Source: Phymatolithon calcareum
Lineage: Eukaryota > Rhodophyta > Florideophyceae > Hapalidiales
Direction: 5' to 3'
Length of the DNA stretch: 64,000 nucleotides
NCBI GenBank assembly: GCA_977006965.1
Contig: OZ345381.1
Coordinates: 682,001-746,000 of the forward strand
Both the position numbers and the translations under genes were made by a program. The notes below the pieces were generated by a model. The model was given only the letters and a program-made list of their open reading frames with translations. It was not told the origin of the DNA and ran no database searches. This document shows, in pieces, positions 1 to 11,531 of this stretch. Every line of letters begins with the position of its first letter. The first letter of the stretch is position 1.

Positions 1-1720
1 TTCCTTGCACTCTCGTTGGGGGCAAATTATCATAAAGGGTTTTGCTACAGTTGTTCCACATGATGTTCGTTGTCGTGAATCACAGCGCAGAAAGGGAGTC
101 GCAAATTGGCGAAAATCGCTAGCCACTCTGCTGCAGCCGGCTGGAGTCCGGTGGGGACAAAGCCCAGAACAAATCCTGGTTGTCGAGTCGGGGTACTGTA
201 GCAACGGCAGCACAAATCCTGTCTTGTGCGGCGTTGTGTAGGCGTTGTGTCGCCAACGCAAGAGGGTGTTGGTGTTCTCGGGTGTTGGCGTTCTCTGTGT
301 CAACGCGCAATTAGTCTCATTGTGATCTCATCTGACATTCTGAAACTGGAAAGTTAGTCGTAGGACGCGTACATATCTGCAAATGAGTTTACAGCTGAAG
401 AATGTCGCAAATTATAATTGCCACTTTGCTCTTCCGTCTGCAATAGCGACACGGAACAGCTCGACATGCATATAATGCATTGCGCGTTGTGGGCACGCGA
501 CTTGCTCAAGTCCTGTGCGCCGCAGGGAGAGGCCCTACTTTCGGCCTACGAGGATGGGTACTTGTACTGAGATGTCGGAAATAGTAATCTCCGCACCTTG
601 GGAGCAACGAGTCGGCGGTGCAGAGATTTCTGAGATTTAGAGCGGGACCGTTACCGGCTCATGGTTCACCCACGCACAATACGCCAAGTAGCCCTTCTCA
701 ATCGCCATTGAACGCAGACCCACGCAAAACCCTCTCTGATCTTCCTATCATATTTATTCATTGTATTAATGTCGCTGACACTGACACTCGTACTCATACT
801 GTGTATTCCCGCCTCATACAATCAGCGCAGTATAGTTTCATGCTCTTGGCAAACTGTAGCTCAGCCGTGAGAAGTGCGGACAAGCAAGGCCATCACGACG
901 CGGCCCCAATCTTTGCTGCGAGCAAAAGTCTGGACTCACTGCTCTGGTACCCTGCATATATGAGGAAAAGAGCAACAGAGAACTTTCATTTATTCAACAG
1001 AGCCCCATTCCAATTCACAAAAAACTGACCGTTTGGCTCTCTGCTTGCTGCAAACTGGGAGTCCTCATCGAGGTGCCAAACGCAGTTCCTGTGAGCGTTT
1101 CACGGAATTAGCTTCGTGGTGATTTGGCTTCGATTGTTAGAGTGGCTCATGCCGTAGCTTGCTAATGTTTTCCGTTTTGGTGCAGGTTCATACCCTCGGC
1201 GTACCTCGAAGTAGTAGCAGCTTGTTTACATTCGGGAAGCATTTTCCCGGCGAAGAAAGTTCTAATCGATTCATACTTTAGATGTCTCGAGATACTGTTA
1301 TTTCACTGCTCTGCGGCGCAAGAGTGCTTGTATGAGTTCCAAAACTTGTATACTGCAGGTCCCGTTCTACATATGAATTTATCAGGTCCGACGCGCCATG
1401 TGCGCAATCACTGGGTTGCACTGCGGAACAGCCAAGAACCACACCGATCAAATCACGTCTCACAGCTCGCGTCGAGCTCTACCTTGCACATACACTAAAT
1501 TCTGGGTAGTTTTAGTCATTGACGCTACGGAGAATGTGCCCCGCATGTTAAATATTATCGTTGTGATATTCTCCTCGTCCAACAGAACATTTGCACTCAT
1601 GCTAAAGATCCTCAGTCCCCAGACCTCACCTTGTCGGCATCAGCACAGACTCAAGACCTGAATTCCTCTTTGTGAACGGCCCCGGTAGCCTCCGCCACAA
1701 TCCCATCCTGCGCCGACGCG
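1..1720. other. intergenic, no gene recognised
   Basis: No reading frame here resembles a family I know. The longest frame (618-1028, +) has an amino-acid mix typical of chance translation and no domain. Short AT-rich and GC-rich stretches alternate, without a clear repeat or RNA gene. Confidence 0.5.
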
Positions 1721-2110
1721 CTATTCCTTCATTCTCCCATCATTAAGCGGGTCCTTCGCAAGATGCTGCAATCCAGGCCCATTATCTGTCGGTGCCATCC
1801 CAGCCGCCGCTTCCGCCTCAGCCTGCGAATATGGTTTTTCCTTTAGTTCTTTCACCCGGTTCTTATGCCTCTTCGTCCGCACATGGCGCTCCAGCACTCC
1901 CTTCTCGATGAAATACCGCGCGCACTCTACGCAATAGTGTTGTCCGAGGCCTGGCAAATCAAAGTCGACTGGCTGCGCGCGTAAATCCTCAGCGCGAGAG
2001 GCGTCGGCTAGGTCGTCGGCAATCTGGTCAATGGCACGCGCCAGCGTGCGGCGACGGCGCGCACGCTTGTGCCCCTTCCCGTTGGTTATTCGCCCGACCC
2101 CAGAGCCCAT
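1721..2110 (-). CDS. Bud20/ZNF593-type C2H2 zinc-finger protein
   Basis: This is a 129-residue intronless protein. The start chosen is the ATG at 2110, whose context (ATCACCATGG) is strong. The reading frame stays open further upstream, but that part is not protein-like. The N-terminus is a basic nuclear/nucleolar stretch (GHKRARRRR). The centre carries one zinc finger of the pattern CX2CX12HX5H (CVECARYF...HVRTKRH). It is followed by KPYSQAEAEAAAGM, which matches the conserved tail of human ZNF593 and yeast Bud20. In yeast, Bud20 is a shuttling factor bound to pre-60S ribosomal subunits that helps their export, so a ribosome-assembly role is inferred. Length agrees with ZNF593 (about 130 residues). 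The family call rests on the finger plus the PYSQ.EAE..AGM block. Confidence 0.88.
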   Translation of the reverse strand: MGSGVGRITNGKGHKRARRRRTLARAIDQIADDLADASRAEDLRAQPVDFDLPGLGQHYCVECARYFIEKGVLERHVRTKRHKNRVKELKEKPYSQAEAEAAAGMAPTDNGPGLQHLAKDPLNDGRMKE

Positions 2111-2893
2111 GGTGATTGCGGCCGCGCGAGGTAGGTCAGGTGGAAACTCGTCTCGTCGTCTCCAAGGTCGACGTCGAGATCGGGCAATAGACTTACAGTG
2201 GGTCGCCGACGGTTGAGGCATCATACAGTGATCTGTCATACATCGCAAAGTGTTGCCACGTAGGCTCTTATGAAAGCACTGGAATGCCAGCAAGTACAGT
2301 AATAACTGGCAACAAGATCTGCTGTAACATGGCGCTGAGGTGCAGCTCGTGAAAAGGGCAACAAGGTCCAGCAGCGCTTTTAGACAGCAGCAGTAAATAG
2401 GTCAACAGTGGGTAACTTGCGTAAGTTTCAATTGCGCCACATGGCATGTCTGTCAGGCATAAGGAAGGTGTACTCTAACGTGATGAATCGATGATGACAG
2501 AAGACTGTACGGTACTGTAGAAAAGAGCAGTCCACTCCCGTCGAACATGGGTCCAGATGAAGAATATGCCGTACTGTATTTCGAAATACTGTTCACAGGT
2601 CGCTATGAAGGAAGAGAGTTACAGTACCTGCATGGGCAGAAACACAAGGCATTGAACGTCCACGTTCATGACGAAAGGAGAGCGGGTGACTTCATTCAAC
2701 AATGTCTCGGTGTCATCTCTCATCATGAGGGGTTAATTCGGAAACTAAAATCGCGAAAAAATCAAGATATCTCGCCACGGGATTGGAAAAGAACAGTTGA
2801 CTGTGCACAACGTGGTTACTGTGAGCCGAAGCTAAGGTTCTGTAACCTACTGTACTGCACACGTTGTGGAAACTTCTACTGGGTTTTGAAAGT

Positions 2894-2940
2894 GACTTTC
2901 TCGCCTACAACAGCATCATGCTGTTGTAGGGGAGAAAGTC
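2894..2940. repeat. near-perfect hairpin, 22-bp arms
   Basis: Arms 2894-2915 and 2919-2940 pair with one mismatch around a 3-nt loop (TCA). The arm starts GACTTTCTC and ends CAACAGCA. There is no U-tract after it that would suggest a terminator. It may be a tiny fold-back element or a small-RNA hairpin. Confidence 0.8.
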
Positions 2941-3341
2941 GATGATCGGCCCGTCCGGCACGTCAGAGGCCAAAAAGTCAGGAGATGTCGCTGAGGGAGC
3001 GGAAAGGACAGAGAGCCAAGTTGCACCTCACTTATTGTGAAAAACAAGATCGACATCGTTATTGCCGCGATCCAGAGGAAAACAATCTCGAAATCCTAGT
3101 CGACGTACAGTAATTTAAATGCCTCAACGCGATCATCATGATGGATGCGCTGTCGATCCACAGGTTCCCGGCAATTACTGTGTGTTTTCCATTACTAATT
3201 TAATTTATAGGTGTTTGCCGTCGGTGGAGGTGCCTGCAGCACGCCATAGTTCCGTTTTCCACCTCTTGAGTGCAGTGCAGAGGAATTACAATGCCGCGTT
3301 GGAAAACATGGCACTGTTCCACGGCCATTTCCAGATTACTA

Positions 3342-3739
3342 CAGTCAGACCTCGATAAATGGAACCTCTTTTTTAGAATAACCTCGGTTAGCAGCATAAT
3401 CGAGTGCTCCACGAATACCGTATCCGGCTAAATTTAACGAAAATTAAAGGATTCTAGAATATTTGATAGGAGCATTACTTCATGTTCGAGGTCACGGGGC
3501 ATACCTTAAATTTTGTTATAATTTTGTTTAGCGTACACGGAGCATAACCTCACTCGTAGAATACTGTAAGTACTTTTCATGTTTCTCCTGCCATTGGCAT
3601 ACAGTACAGTAGAATATGGCTACTGTTCGGCACACGTGTGATCCAAAACTTATGATTCAAAATTCGACTTGAGAAAAACCTCGATTTTGAGAATATTGGA
3701 CCATTCCACATTGCCCATGCATTTATCGAGGTCTGACTG
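3342..3739. mobile_element. pogo/Tigger-type MITE with TA target duplication
   Basis: A 398-bp element is bounded by perfect 20-bp terminal inverted repeats (CAGTCAGACCTCGATAAATG at 3342-3361, its complement at 3720-3739). It is flanked by TA on both sides (3340-3341, 3740-3741). CAGT-type ends with a TA duplication are known for pogo/Tigger and other Tc1-mariner relatives. The interior is AT-rich and has no coding frame, so it is non-autonomous. Subterminal copies of the AACCTCG-like motif repeat inward. A decayed pogo-type transposase lies at 58-59 kb in this window. Confidence 0.85.
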
Positions 3740-5249
3740 TACTACGATTGCGCAACTGCCTTCATCATGGATGTTTACAGAGGCAGTTCATTTGAGCTCA
3801 CTTCTATTTTGAGGACCCTCTCATCAGACGCACTTTACGCACCACAACGCCCATCTCCCCGCAGGAGGGTCTACGAGGTATCAAACACGACCGCAAAAAT
3901 TGAGAAAAAGAAGTACAAGTAGTGCCAAAACTGGAGCGTAACTGAAAGTTGCTTGCAAAATACCTTCGATTCGATCGATCTCAATTACGCCACCTGTCCG
4001 TTGAACTTCTCTCTTGATCCCTGCTGTACCAATACAGTTTTCAAACCGCGCTTGCATCGAGCGTGACTGCACCTCCCAGCAAGTTTTGTACGCTCGTCAG
4101 AAACTGACGGTCAACTGGCTGACCTGACAATGGTCTGAATTGGTCACGGAGGCTCCTGCCCGCCTTACACACAATTCGTTCATGAGATTCGGATGCAGCC
4201 AGGGACAATACAAATAGAGTGCTCCCCATAGGGCACTTTTGAATGATATCCACTGCAGTTGAGGTGCATCGATGAGATGAATTGAAGTCAAAGTTATTCG
4301 CTTGGATTTACAATGCTCACCCGAATCTCCACCCTTGCCTCCAGCTTGCACAGAAATGTATGGGCCCTGCCCATGAAGCTGTAACCTCCACACATTGCAC
4401 ACCCCTCAATTCTCGTTGCTTCACTGAAACAAGGAGAACCATTTGCCGCCGTGTTCTCCCCGTTTTCCTCTTGAAATGATGAGCTCCACTCTGTCACCTC
4501 ATCGTTTTTTGGCCCCACATTGCTCTCCCATTTCTTGAATTTACACACGCTCTTTTGGCAATGAGGATAATACTGTACAGTACAGTAATCTACAGTAGAA
4601 GCAACCATGAGCAGCTCATTGAGCTCGAGCGCGAGCTCATCCAGATGCTCGACTCCCCTGCGCTTGTTTTGAGAAAATTATTTCAACAGAGCACTTTCCC
4701 TAATTTCAGTGCATTATGCGAAGTTTAATCGTCGATCAAGTGCGAATGCGGAGAAGAGGTCACCTGTGGAGCAATAACTGCAAGTCGTATGTTTAGCAGA
4801 GAGCCGTCAGCCAGCTATGTAATGCGGTCCTCTTCCTTTTGTGAGCACCGACGTGTGTCCTTCATCTCCAATTGCTTTATCACCGTCATTCGCATCGGTT
4901 ACCGTATCAGATTTTCCTCACAGCATTTCTAAGCATTTCTGCATGTGCCGCTCCCAGCAGTTACGTGCTCCGAAATCCGGTTGTGCGAAAGTCAACAATA
5001 TTGGAATCCAATGATTTTCATGTGTCTACCTGCTCCAAGAATAGCTGTACAGTACAAAACCAACGTGCTGTCAAACTGCTGGTCCATCGCCGCTGCACAT
5101 GATCCGTCGTATCGACCCTTCTTGTTCCGCACAACCTTCCTTACAGCAATTTTCTGCGACATTCCCTACCCTGTAGAAACTGCGCTGCTGAATTCATTCA
5201 TTCATATTCCCTTTCCCCTGGTGGGCTAGCAGCGATTCGAGGATCTAAG

Positions 5250-5460
5250 CTTCTTCCATTCTATCCTATCGTTAGCGAGTTTGATTGCGGCTTTCACGTC
5301 TCGTCCAGGTACGTCACCAACGAGTGCTTCTGAAGCTGGTCTGACGCATTACAGCAGCACCTGGCGGACCAGGCGGCGCTCGTCCATTCTAAGAATGTGT
5401 CCAAGCCATCGTAGGTCTCTGGCCCGCATCTCCACGTCGATGGTGGGTGTCCTGGCTTGC
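5250..5460 (-). mobile_element. non-LTR retrotransposon 3' coding tail, relic
   Basis: Read on the minus strand, this gives RARDLRWLGHILRMDERRLV followed after a stop codon by VGDVPGRDVKAAIKLAND. The WLGHILRM block is the hallmark segment found after the reverse transcriptase in many non-LTR elements. It aligns with the copy at 18.27-18.51 kb (YLGYVLRMNEKRFV, LLGDIPNQDIESA). No reverse-transcriptase core accompanies it, so only the downstream end survives, as expected of a 5'-truncated insertion. Confidence 0.7.
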
Positions 5461-6275
5461 ACTACTGAAATATATCCTTTTCACATACTGCACATCGACG
5501 TCGACATAACCTGAATAGCTAGATATACTGTAGCTATTCCGATGCCAAGCTTCCGACTTCAACCCTGCGGCATGGGAAGACTGCACTCTTCCGCAGGTAT
5601 CGCAAGCCAAAAACTCAAAGCCTTCGCGAAACAGAGTATTGCATGATGATATGACAATGCAGTCAATGTTCCATCCAATTTCTACACTGGCCTCGGAAAA
5701 AGACGCTGACTTTCGTGACCAACTTAATTTTCTGCATCCAGCTACGTACCCAATGAATACCAGTGACAAGGCTCTATGATATCGTGCTGCAGCGCCTGTA
5801 CAGTATCCTTTTCTTGGCCGATCATTGAGCATCTTCACTCATCATGAATGATTATATCGCTGAAAGAGCATCGTTCTGTCACGTCATTGCGAACTACCCA
5901 GGATTCTGCACCTGAACTGATACACTGATTCTCGCGCAATGTTGTTTCGACGGCGGCGCTACTTTGGTAGCGAGGTACAGAAGCAATGTGAATCTTAAAT
6001 TTCTGTTTTACTTTTTGGAGTAGTCGACTTCGTAAAACGACCCACTACCGTAGTTCAATATCCCATGAAGAAACCTACGTGGCGATTTCCAGTGAAAAAG
6101 CTACATCGTATCGTATATTTGTCCTGTGAACGAAGAGTGTCGTGGCAAGAAGACAATCAATATCGTGTCATTGCTGGAAGCGCTGTCGATCGTTAATACT
6201 ATGGCCATGCGCAGACAATAACACTGTAGCACTTGGACTGCTTAACATGCAATAAGGAACACAATGCTTGCTTCT

Positions 6276-6752
6276 ATCATGGATGGCTGCTGTACAAGGA
6301 TAGAGAGAGATGTGAATTTATTTTAGAAGTAATAAATTCACATAGAGGGCTGATTCTTGGGCATAAATGCGAACCCATTACTAACGCAGTAGTAGAATAA
6401 TCACAGGTAAATGGAAGAACACGATCGCTGTGTACATTTAGTACGCCGCGATTGTCTTCCAAGAATACTTTCAACCCTTCTCGCTCGAAATCGGGAAATA
6501 GCGATAGTCTTAAGATGTGTTGGACGTATTTGTGGAAGATTATCGCGGCGTACCAATGATGATGAATCTGCCGTCTCCAATGTGGCTCATTTGGAAAGCA
6601 CTCTTTCTCTGCCTGCCGTCGGCGCACCAAATGTACACAACGATCTTCTTCTTCCCTTCACCGCTGACTATTCTGCTGCTGCGGTAGTAATGGGTTCGTT
6701 TTTATACCCAAGAATAGCCCTCCATCCTTTCATGGCAGCCATCCATGATATC
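6276..6752. repeat. long imperfect fold-back repeat
   Basis: The left half (about 6276-6515) is an imperfect inverted copy of the right half (about 6505-6752). The outer ends begin TATCATGGATGGCTGC, and both arms carry matching blocks such as CGAACCCATTACTA and TACGCCGCGAT. The left arm has a roughly 40-bp insertion that is itself a small hairpin (GTGAATTTATT / AATAAATTCAC). The right arm has about 80 bp that the left lacks. No transposase is recognised. It is best described as a fold-back or MITE-like element; the exact borders are uncertain. Confidence 0.7.
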
Positions 6753-7445
6753 AGAAAGTATTTTATTAATTAATGCATGCTAATAAGCAGTCCAAGTGCT
6801 AGTATTGTCTGCGAAAGAGAGCGCTAGATGAAGTCCTTGCTATGTTTCAAGTCGTTAAGTCTGCAGCTGTAACTAAACCCTCTTTGCCAAATGAAGCCCC
6901 CGGAGTGATAACCAGTTGACTCTGAGTGACACAGAACAGTGGAGTACTTTTCCCCCTCGAGGTCCGATTATGGGCCAGAGAGAAGTTTTTGTACCCCACC
7001 AGATCGTGTTGCACCCACTTCTCGCAAACCAAAACAGGTCATATTCATGGGCTCTTAGCACTCGCAAAGTTGCCGCATGCGTCTACAGACGCATTGGTTA
7101 ATTTTTTTAAAGTTACCAACGCGTCTGAAAAAAATCTACATTTCTTCTTCTTCTTCTTCTAATATTGTATGCACATGGCCATAGTATTGCCGATCGACTT
7201 CACTTCAGGTAATGGCGCAATATTGATTGCCTACTTGCCACGACAAAAAGAGCACCAGAACGAATATGATACTGACCTTCAGCATAGATGATCATCTGCT
7301 GCTCTTCGCTGGCCACCCACGATTCCCCTGCTCATCTATTCGTATAAAATTTATATCTTATTTTTAGAGCAAGTATGACTAACAAGAGCTGAACCTTCTG
7401 AATCCCATTTACTAGATCTCAATCTACCTCTACTCCTTAGGTAGC

Positions 7446-8540
7446 ATGCGCAGCATGGAGACTGCAAATCTTTCAGAACAGGCAGCAAAAACGACTCAGG
7501 CTGGAGAGCTATCGCCACATTCGCGTCGTGAGCTCGGGCGAACCGGAATTCTCGTCTCCCCGCTCGGCTTCGGCGCTGCACCGCTCGGAAATGAGTACGG
7601 GCCCATCAAAGTAAGTTCGATATGTCCACCATCCATTCTCCCAAAGTTCTACCCACAATCTCACACTCCACACCATGATCATCTTCCTTAGACGACCGAC
7701 GGGATCGATGCCGTTCACGCTGCCGTGCACCACGGCATTAATTTCTTCGACACATCCCCATACTACGGCCGCGGTCGCTCGGAGACGGTCCTCGGAATGG
7801 CGCTTCGCACCCTTCCTCGTGACAGTTTCGTCGTGAGTACAAAGGTGGGACGATACGATGTGGACAAATTCGATTTCTCCGCAGCACGCGTCACACGTTC
7901 CGTCGACGAATCACTGGAGCGTCTCGGCCTAGATTTCATCGACGTTATTCAATGTCACGACGTCGAATTTGGCGATCTACATCAGGTTGCAACGGAAACT
8001 ATTCCCGCACTCCTTCGTCTCAAGGCGAGTGGAAAGGTGCGTGCGATCGGTGTGACGGGCTATCCTGTTGAAATATTCCCTTATTTGAATGCTGCCACCC
8101 CGCCGGGCAGTATCGATGTCATTCTCTCGTATTGCAATTATTGCCTTCAGAATAATCGACTTGACGTGATTCTTGACACCATGCGACGAGAGGGCGTTGG
8201 GGTTATTAACGCTTCATCGCTGTCCATGGGACTTCTCACGGAACGAGGACCGCCTGATTGGCATCCGGCGTCGGCGGACTTGAGGCAGAAGGCGAGAGAG
8301 GCAAGCGCTTTTTGTGAAGCAAGGGGTGTTCCTCTTGCTTCTGTTGCGCTCCGGTGGGCTTTGGACGCAGATCCTACGAAGATTGCTTCGACCCTGGTGG
8401 GAATTAAGGATACTGAGACATTGATGCTGAATATCAACTCTATGCAAACGGAGGTTAATGACGAGCTTGTGACTGGGGTGCAACGGATTTTTGGAGAAAC
8501 ATTGAATAAGCGCTGGAATAGCGGTAAATTCCTTGCTTGA
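7446..8540 (+). CDS. L-galactose dehydrogenase (aldo/keto reductase)
   Basis: Two exons, 7446-7610 and 7692-8540, are joined in phase 0 across an 81-nt GTAAGT...TTAG intron, giving 337 residues. An alternative ATG lies 9 nt into the frame (7455). The enzyme oxidises L-galactose to L-galactono-1,4-lactone with NAD in the Smirnoff-Wheeler route to ascorbate. The aldo/keto-reductase tetrad is visible: Asp75 and Tyr80 in FFDTSPYYGRG, Lys106 in STKVGRY, His144 in QCHD. The family-specific GLLTERGPPDWHPAS block closely matches plant L-GalDH (GLLTEQGPPEWHPAS). Plant enzymes are about 320 residues; the extra 15-20 residues are N-terminal, with no clear targeting signal. Bacterial-type aldo/keto reductases are less likely because of the plant-like WHPAS block. 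Confidence 0.93.
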
Positions 8541-9127
8541 TGTTATGGTTGCGCTGCCAGAGGACGTCTGCTGAAAGGCGTTCAAATCTTATTGGTGAGA
8601 ATATCTTTGCTGTCCGACGGTGTGGATTATGGATAAGAGAACGTGGTTTACAGCTGCATGCAATGAAGATTACAGCACAAGGTTCATGATGTAATCTCAA
8701 AATGCTGGAAATGTGAGACAAGGGTGCAAAAAACAGTTCTAGAAGTGTTCCCTTGCGAAAAAGAATTATCTTCATTGTCTGCACTGGGACTTCCCCCCGT
8801 TGATCATTTTCACATTGTTGAAAACAACGAGCATGACGACGATGGCAAGTGTCACATTCCTTGTCGACGGGTTCTTCCGTAGCCGCCACCAAAGACATAC
8901 GGGATATAATTGACTCTTGCTGTTGCCGTCATGCTTGTTCTGTTCATCCTTGTGGCTCGAAAAGATAATTGCCCTTGACGAAGTTCCTGGCCCATTCTTC
9001 CGGCGGTTTGGTCAGTGATCAGGTAACGAAAGACAATAGACTGGTTTTTGTACGGGATTGTGGCTGTGTCGTTGAGTGTCAGAGTGTACCGCGAGTTGCG
9101 TAAGTATTTGATTTGCAGTACGTAGAT

Positions 9128-9189
9128 GCTTGAACCACGAGAGTGCTTACTACTGTGTTTTTATTAGTCAGGACTCTCGTGGTTCAAGC
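9128..9189. repeat. hairpin with perfect 17-bp arms
   Basis: GCTTGAACCACGAGAGT (9128-9144) is exactly complementary to 9173-9189, with a 28-nt loop. There is no adjacent gene end within several hundred bases, so a terminator role is unlikely. Confidence 0.8.
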
Positions 9190-9527
9190 ACTGAAGTTCT
9201 GCGAACCCGAGTAGAGGACAATTTTGAGTTTTCCACAGTCTTGACTGTACTCGAGATGAACGTTTTTGCGGACCCATCAACTGGAAGTCAATAATATTGA
9301 TTATTCCTTCTTGTGAAGTCACAGCTGTAATACATGGTATGCGTGGCTCAATCGGACATATGCCTTGGCAAATGAAGTGAACAAAGGCCGAAACGTTATC
9401 TTGGCACTGTGCACTTGAACGTCTTTCAAATTGGTTGCTCTCTCTTTCGTCGATGAGCGCAGAGCAAAGAAGGCATATCCCAGACTTCTGCACATAAAGA
9501 AGGAAAATATGAATAGGAGTATATTCT

Positions 9528-9650
9528 CCAAGAAAACCGGACGAACTGTGGCACAAGAGACTCGAGAACCCTCTCACGACGTCATCTGGCGCGCAAAAGA
9601 CCAACGATGGAATTAGTTTGGATACAAACTCCTCATTGATGAGCTCTGCA
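9528..9650 (+). mobile_element. non-LTR retrotransposon tail fragment
   Basis: The plus-strand translation KKTGRTVAQETREPSHDVI followed by RAKDQRWN and a stop aligns with MTKRTIAEEAREPSFPVI and IKDHRWGY in the element at 18.27 kb. Only this short piece is preserved, and a stop codon interrupts it. It is a relic of the same family as the fragments at 5.3 and 16.7-18.5 kb. Confidence 0.65.
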
Positions 9651-9877
9651 TGGTCCTCCAAGTGTTACTTCAGAGTGTCAAACCAACATCGAAATAAATG
9701 TTTCGCCTTTTTCCCGACCGAATCATCCAAACAACTCGCAATATCGCAAAGGACTGGATACAGCGGAGAAATCTCAGCCCCCCAAAGCGCTGCTAACCTC
9801 ACTCTGTGGACATGCAGAATATAATGCCGTACAATACAAGTTCAGCCTACAGATCAGCAGTCACGTGATTATTACGT

Positions 9878-10274
9878 GAAGCTGAATCCTATAAAAGTCC
9901 ATCCTCGTGAGCTAAAAGTAGTGCGGAGATGATCGCTTGCGAAATAGTTGTGACTGCTCCGCTTTTTCAGAGTCGGGTCGCCTTTCGATCACCTCAACTC
10001 TCTATAGTTTCCAGAGCTCCACGATTCGCCTCCTTCGGCAGTTACGCATTGCAGCAAGTTTGCGTACCTCAAGAAGAAAATCGAGGTGATTGACAGGGGA
10101 CCCGACTCTGAGAAAGCGGAGCAGTCGCAACTTTTTTGAAAGTGATCATCTCCGCACTACTATTAGCTCACGAGGGTGGACTTTCGCAGCATTCAGATTC
10201 CTGTAATAATCGCATTGAGGTACGGTAATTTGCAGCGCTGCCGAAGAAGGCGCCTGGTCGAGCTCTGGAAGCTT
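9878..10274. repeat. interleaved inverted repeats, order A-B-A'-B'
   Basis: Segment A (9878-9997) is an imperfect reverse complement of A' (10083-10201). Segment B (10004-10072) is one of B' (10214-10274). Shared blocks include GTAGTGCGGAGATGATC and CAGAGTCGGG in A, and TTCCAGAGCT, CTTCGGCAG and CGTACCTCAA in B. A simple fold-back would read A-B-B'-A'; this one does not. No coding capacity is seen. Its origin is unknown. Confidence 0.75.
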
Positions 10275-11531
10275 AAGTTCCTGTCACTCACTGGGCGCCA
10301 ACGAAGAATCATGGCTTACCGGATTGACAAATACTTTTCGATCCCAACGAAATCAACATTGTTGACCCCTTTTTCCCATCTGCATCTAGCGTTTCATAGA
10401 ATCACATCTCGATGCCGTCTCGTTCCCAATCGTGCGCTTACACTGTTACAATTGCCCATTGCTCGCACGACAGGATTTCAATGTCGCAGACAGTCCGTTA
10501 ATAATGCGAAACACAGGTAACAACTCAATAGTCTACAGTATTAACCGAAGCAATAAACAGCAACCTTATCATCCATATCCAAATGTTGATTTCTCGAAGA
10601 GCACGACTCTGACGTGCTCCTTGTGCTTCTTCCACTCGTCGTTTCGATTTTTCCCGCACTCCTTGATATTCATCTACTCTGCGTCAGCTTTTTGTCAACG
10701 GCCGAACGACAGATGTGAGGACCTTGAAAAGGACGAGTTCTTGCCTCCGAGCAAACGAACCCATAGAATGCAACCATTCTCTGTGCAGCTTGAAGCGAGA
10801 AAAGGGCTCTGTTGAGGAGAAAACGGGTCCCGCTTTGCTGTATTAGTTTTCCAAGATGCACGAGGACGGGATGCGCACGTGGAGAAAATCTGCGATTCAA
10901 TGGACAATAGCGGTGTGCGCGATTCATTGGGGATGTTTATCCATGTATTGATATTGAGAAGAAAGAGCAAAGTAGTCAAGCTGACAAATTTTCATGGTTA
11001 TTGATTTACTGCTTGGATCTTCCGCGCTATCAGCTCCCTTGTTTTAACGCAATGGCATGTAGTAGAGTCGCCAAGGGGACTCACGAATCTTTGTTCCCCT
11101 TTTTAGGTGTCTTCTCTTTTTTCAACTCACGCAGTTATCAAGCAAACTGAGGAGGCGATCGAACAATAATAAGCTCCATAATCACCTGCGGCATTACATG
11201 AGGGTAACTCGGGGTAGTCGTGAAAACTGTATGTCATTGTCTTGTCCAATGAAATATATTTATAACAGCGTGGAACCAGGAGGACGATGTAGAACGAAGC
11301 CTGCGACAAGCGCGTGGCTTGACAAAATACGGCTTTACACATGGTACAATTTCCACAAAATTACGGTCCTCCACCGCTGCTTTCAGCCAAGTTATGTCCA
11401 AAGGAGCGGGACACACGACTCCTCCGCCCATACTCTTGGATATGCCAAGAATACTAGAAGTGGATATTCTCTGCGTATAAATACTGCAGTATAGTAAAAG
11501 TTAGATGAAGTCGGTTTTACCGACACGACAG

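Larger units (their letters stand above)
2111..7445. other. intergenic block with repeats, no intact gene
   Basis: This block lies between the zinc-finger and L-galactose dehydrogenase genes. It holds a 22-bp hairpin (2894-2940), a pogo-type MITE (3342-3739), a non-LTR tail fragment (5250-5460) and a long fold-back repeat (6276-6752), each listed separately. An ATG frame at 2547-2945 (+) shows no recognisable domain and ends inside the hairpin. Many copies of the short palindromic motif TACTGTA/TACAGTA are scattered through it. Confidence 0.45.
8541..11531. other. intergenic block with repeat elements
   Basis: No gene is supported here. The block holds a 17-bp hairpin (9128-9189), a non-LTR tail fragment (9528-9650) and an interleaved inverted-repeat element (9878-10274). 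Frames near 10.2-10.9 kb overlap on both strands and resemble no family. Confidence 0.5.

Noticed and set aside
618-1028. 136-codon plus frame
   Set aside because: No family resemblance, biased composition and no support from context; probably chance.
2547-2945. 132-codon plus frame with cysteine pairs near its end (CNLLYCTRC)
   Set aside because: The cysteine spacing is not completed into a known finger and the frame runs into a hairpin; not enough to call a gene.
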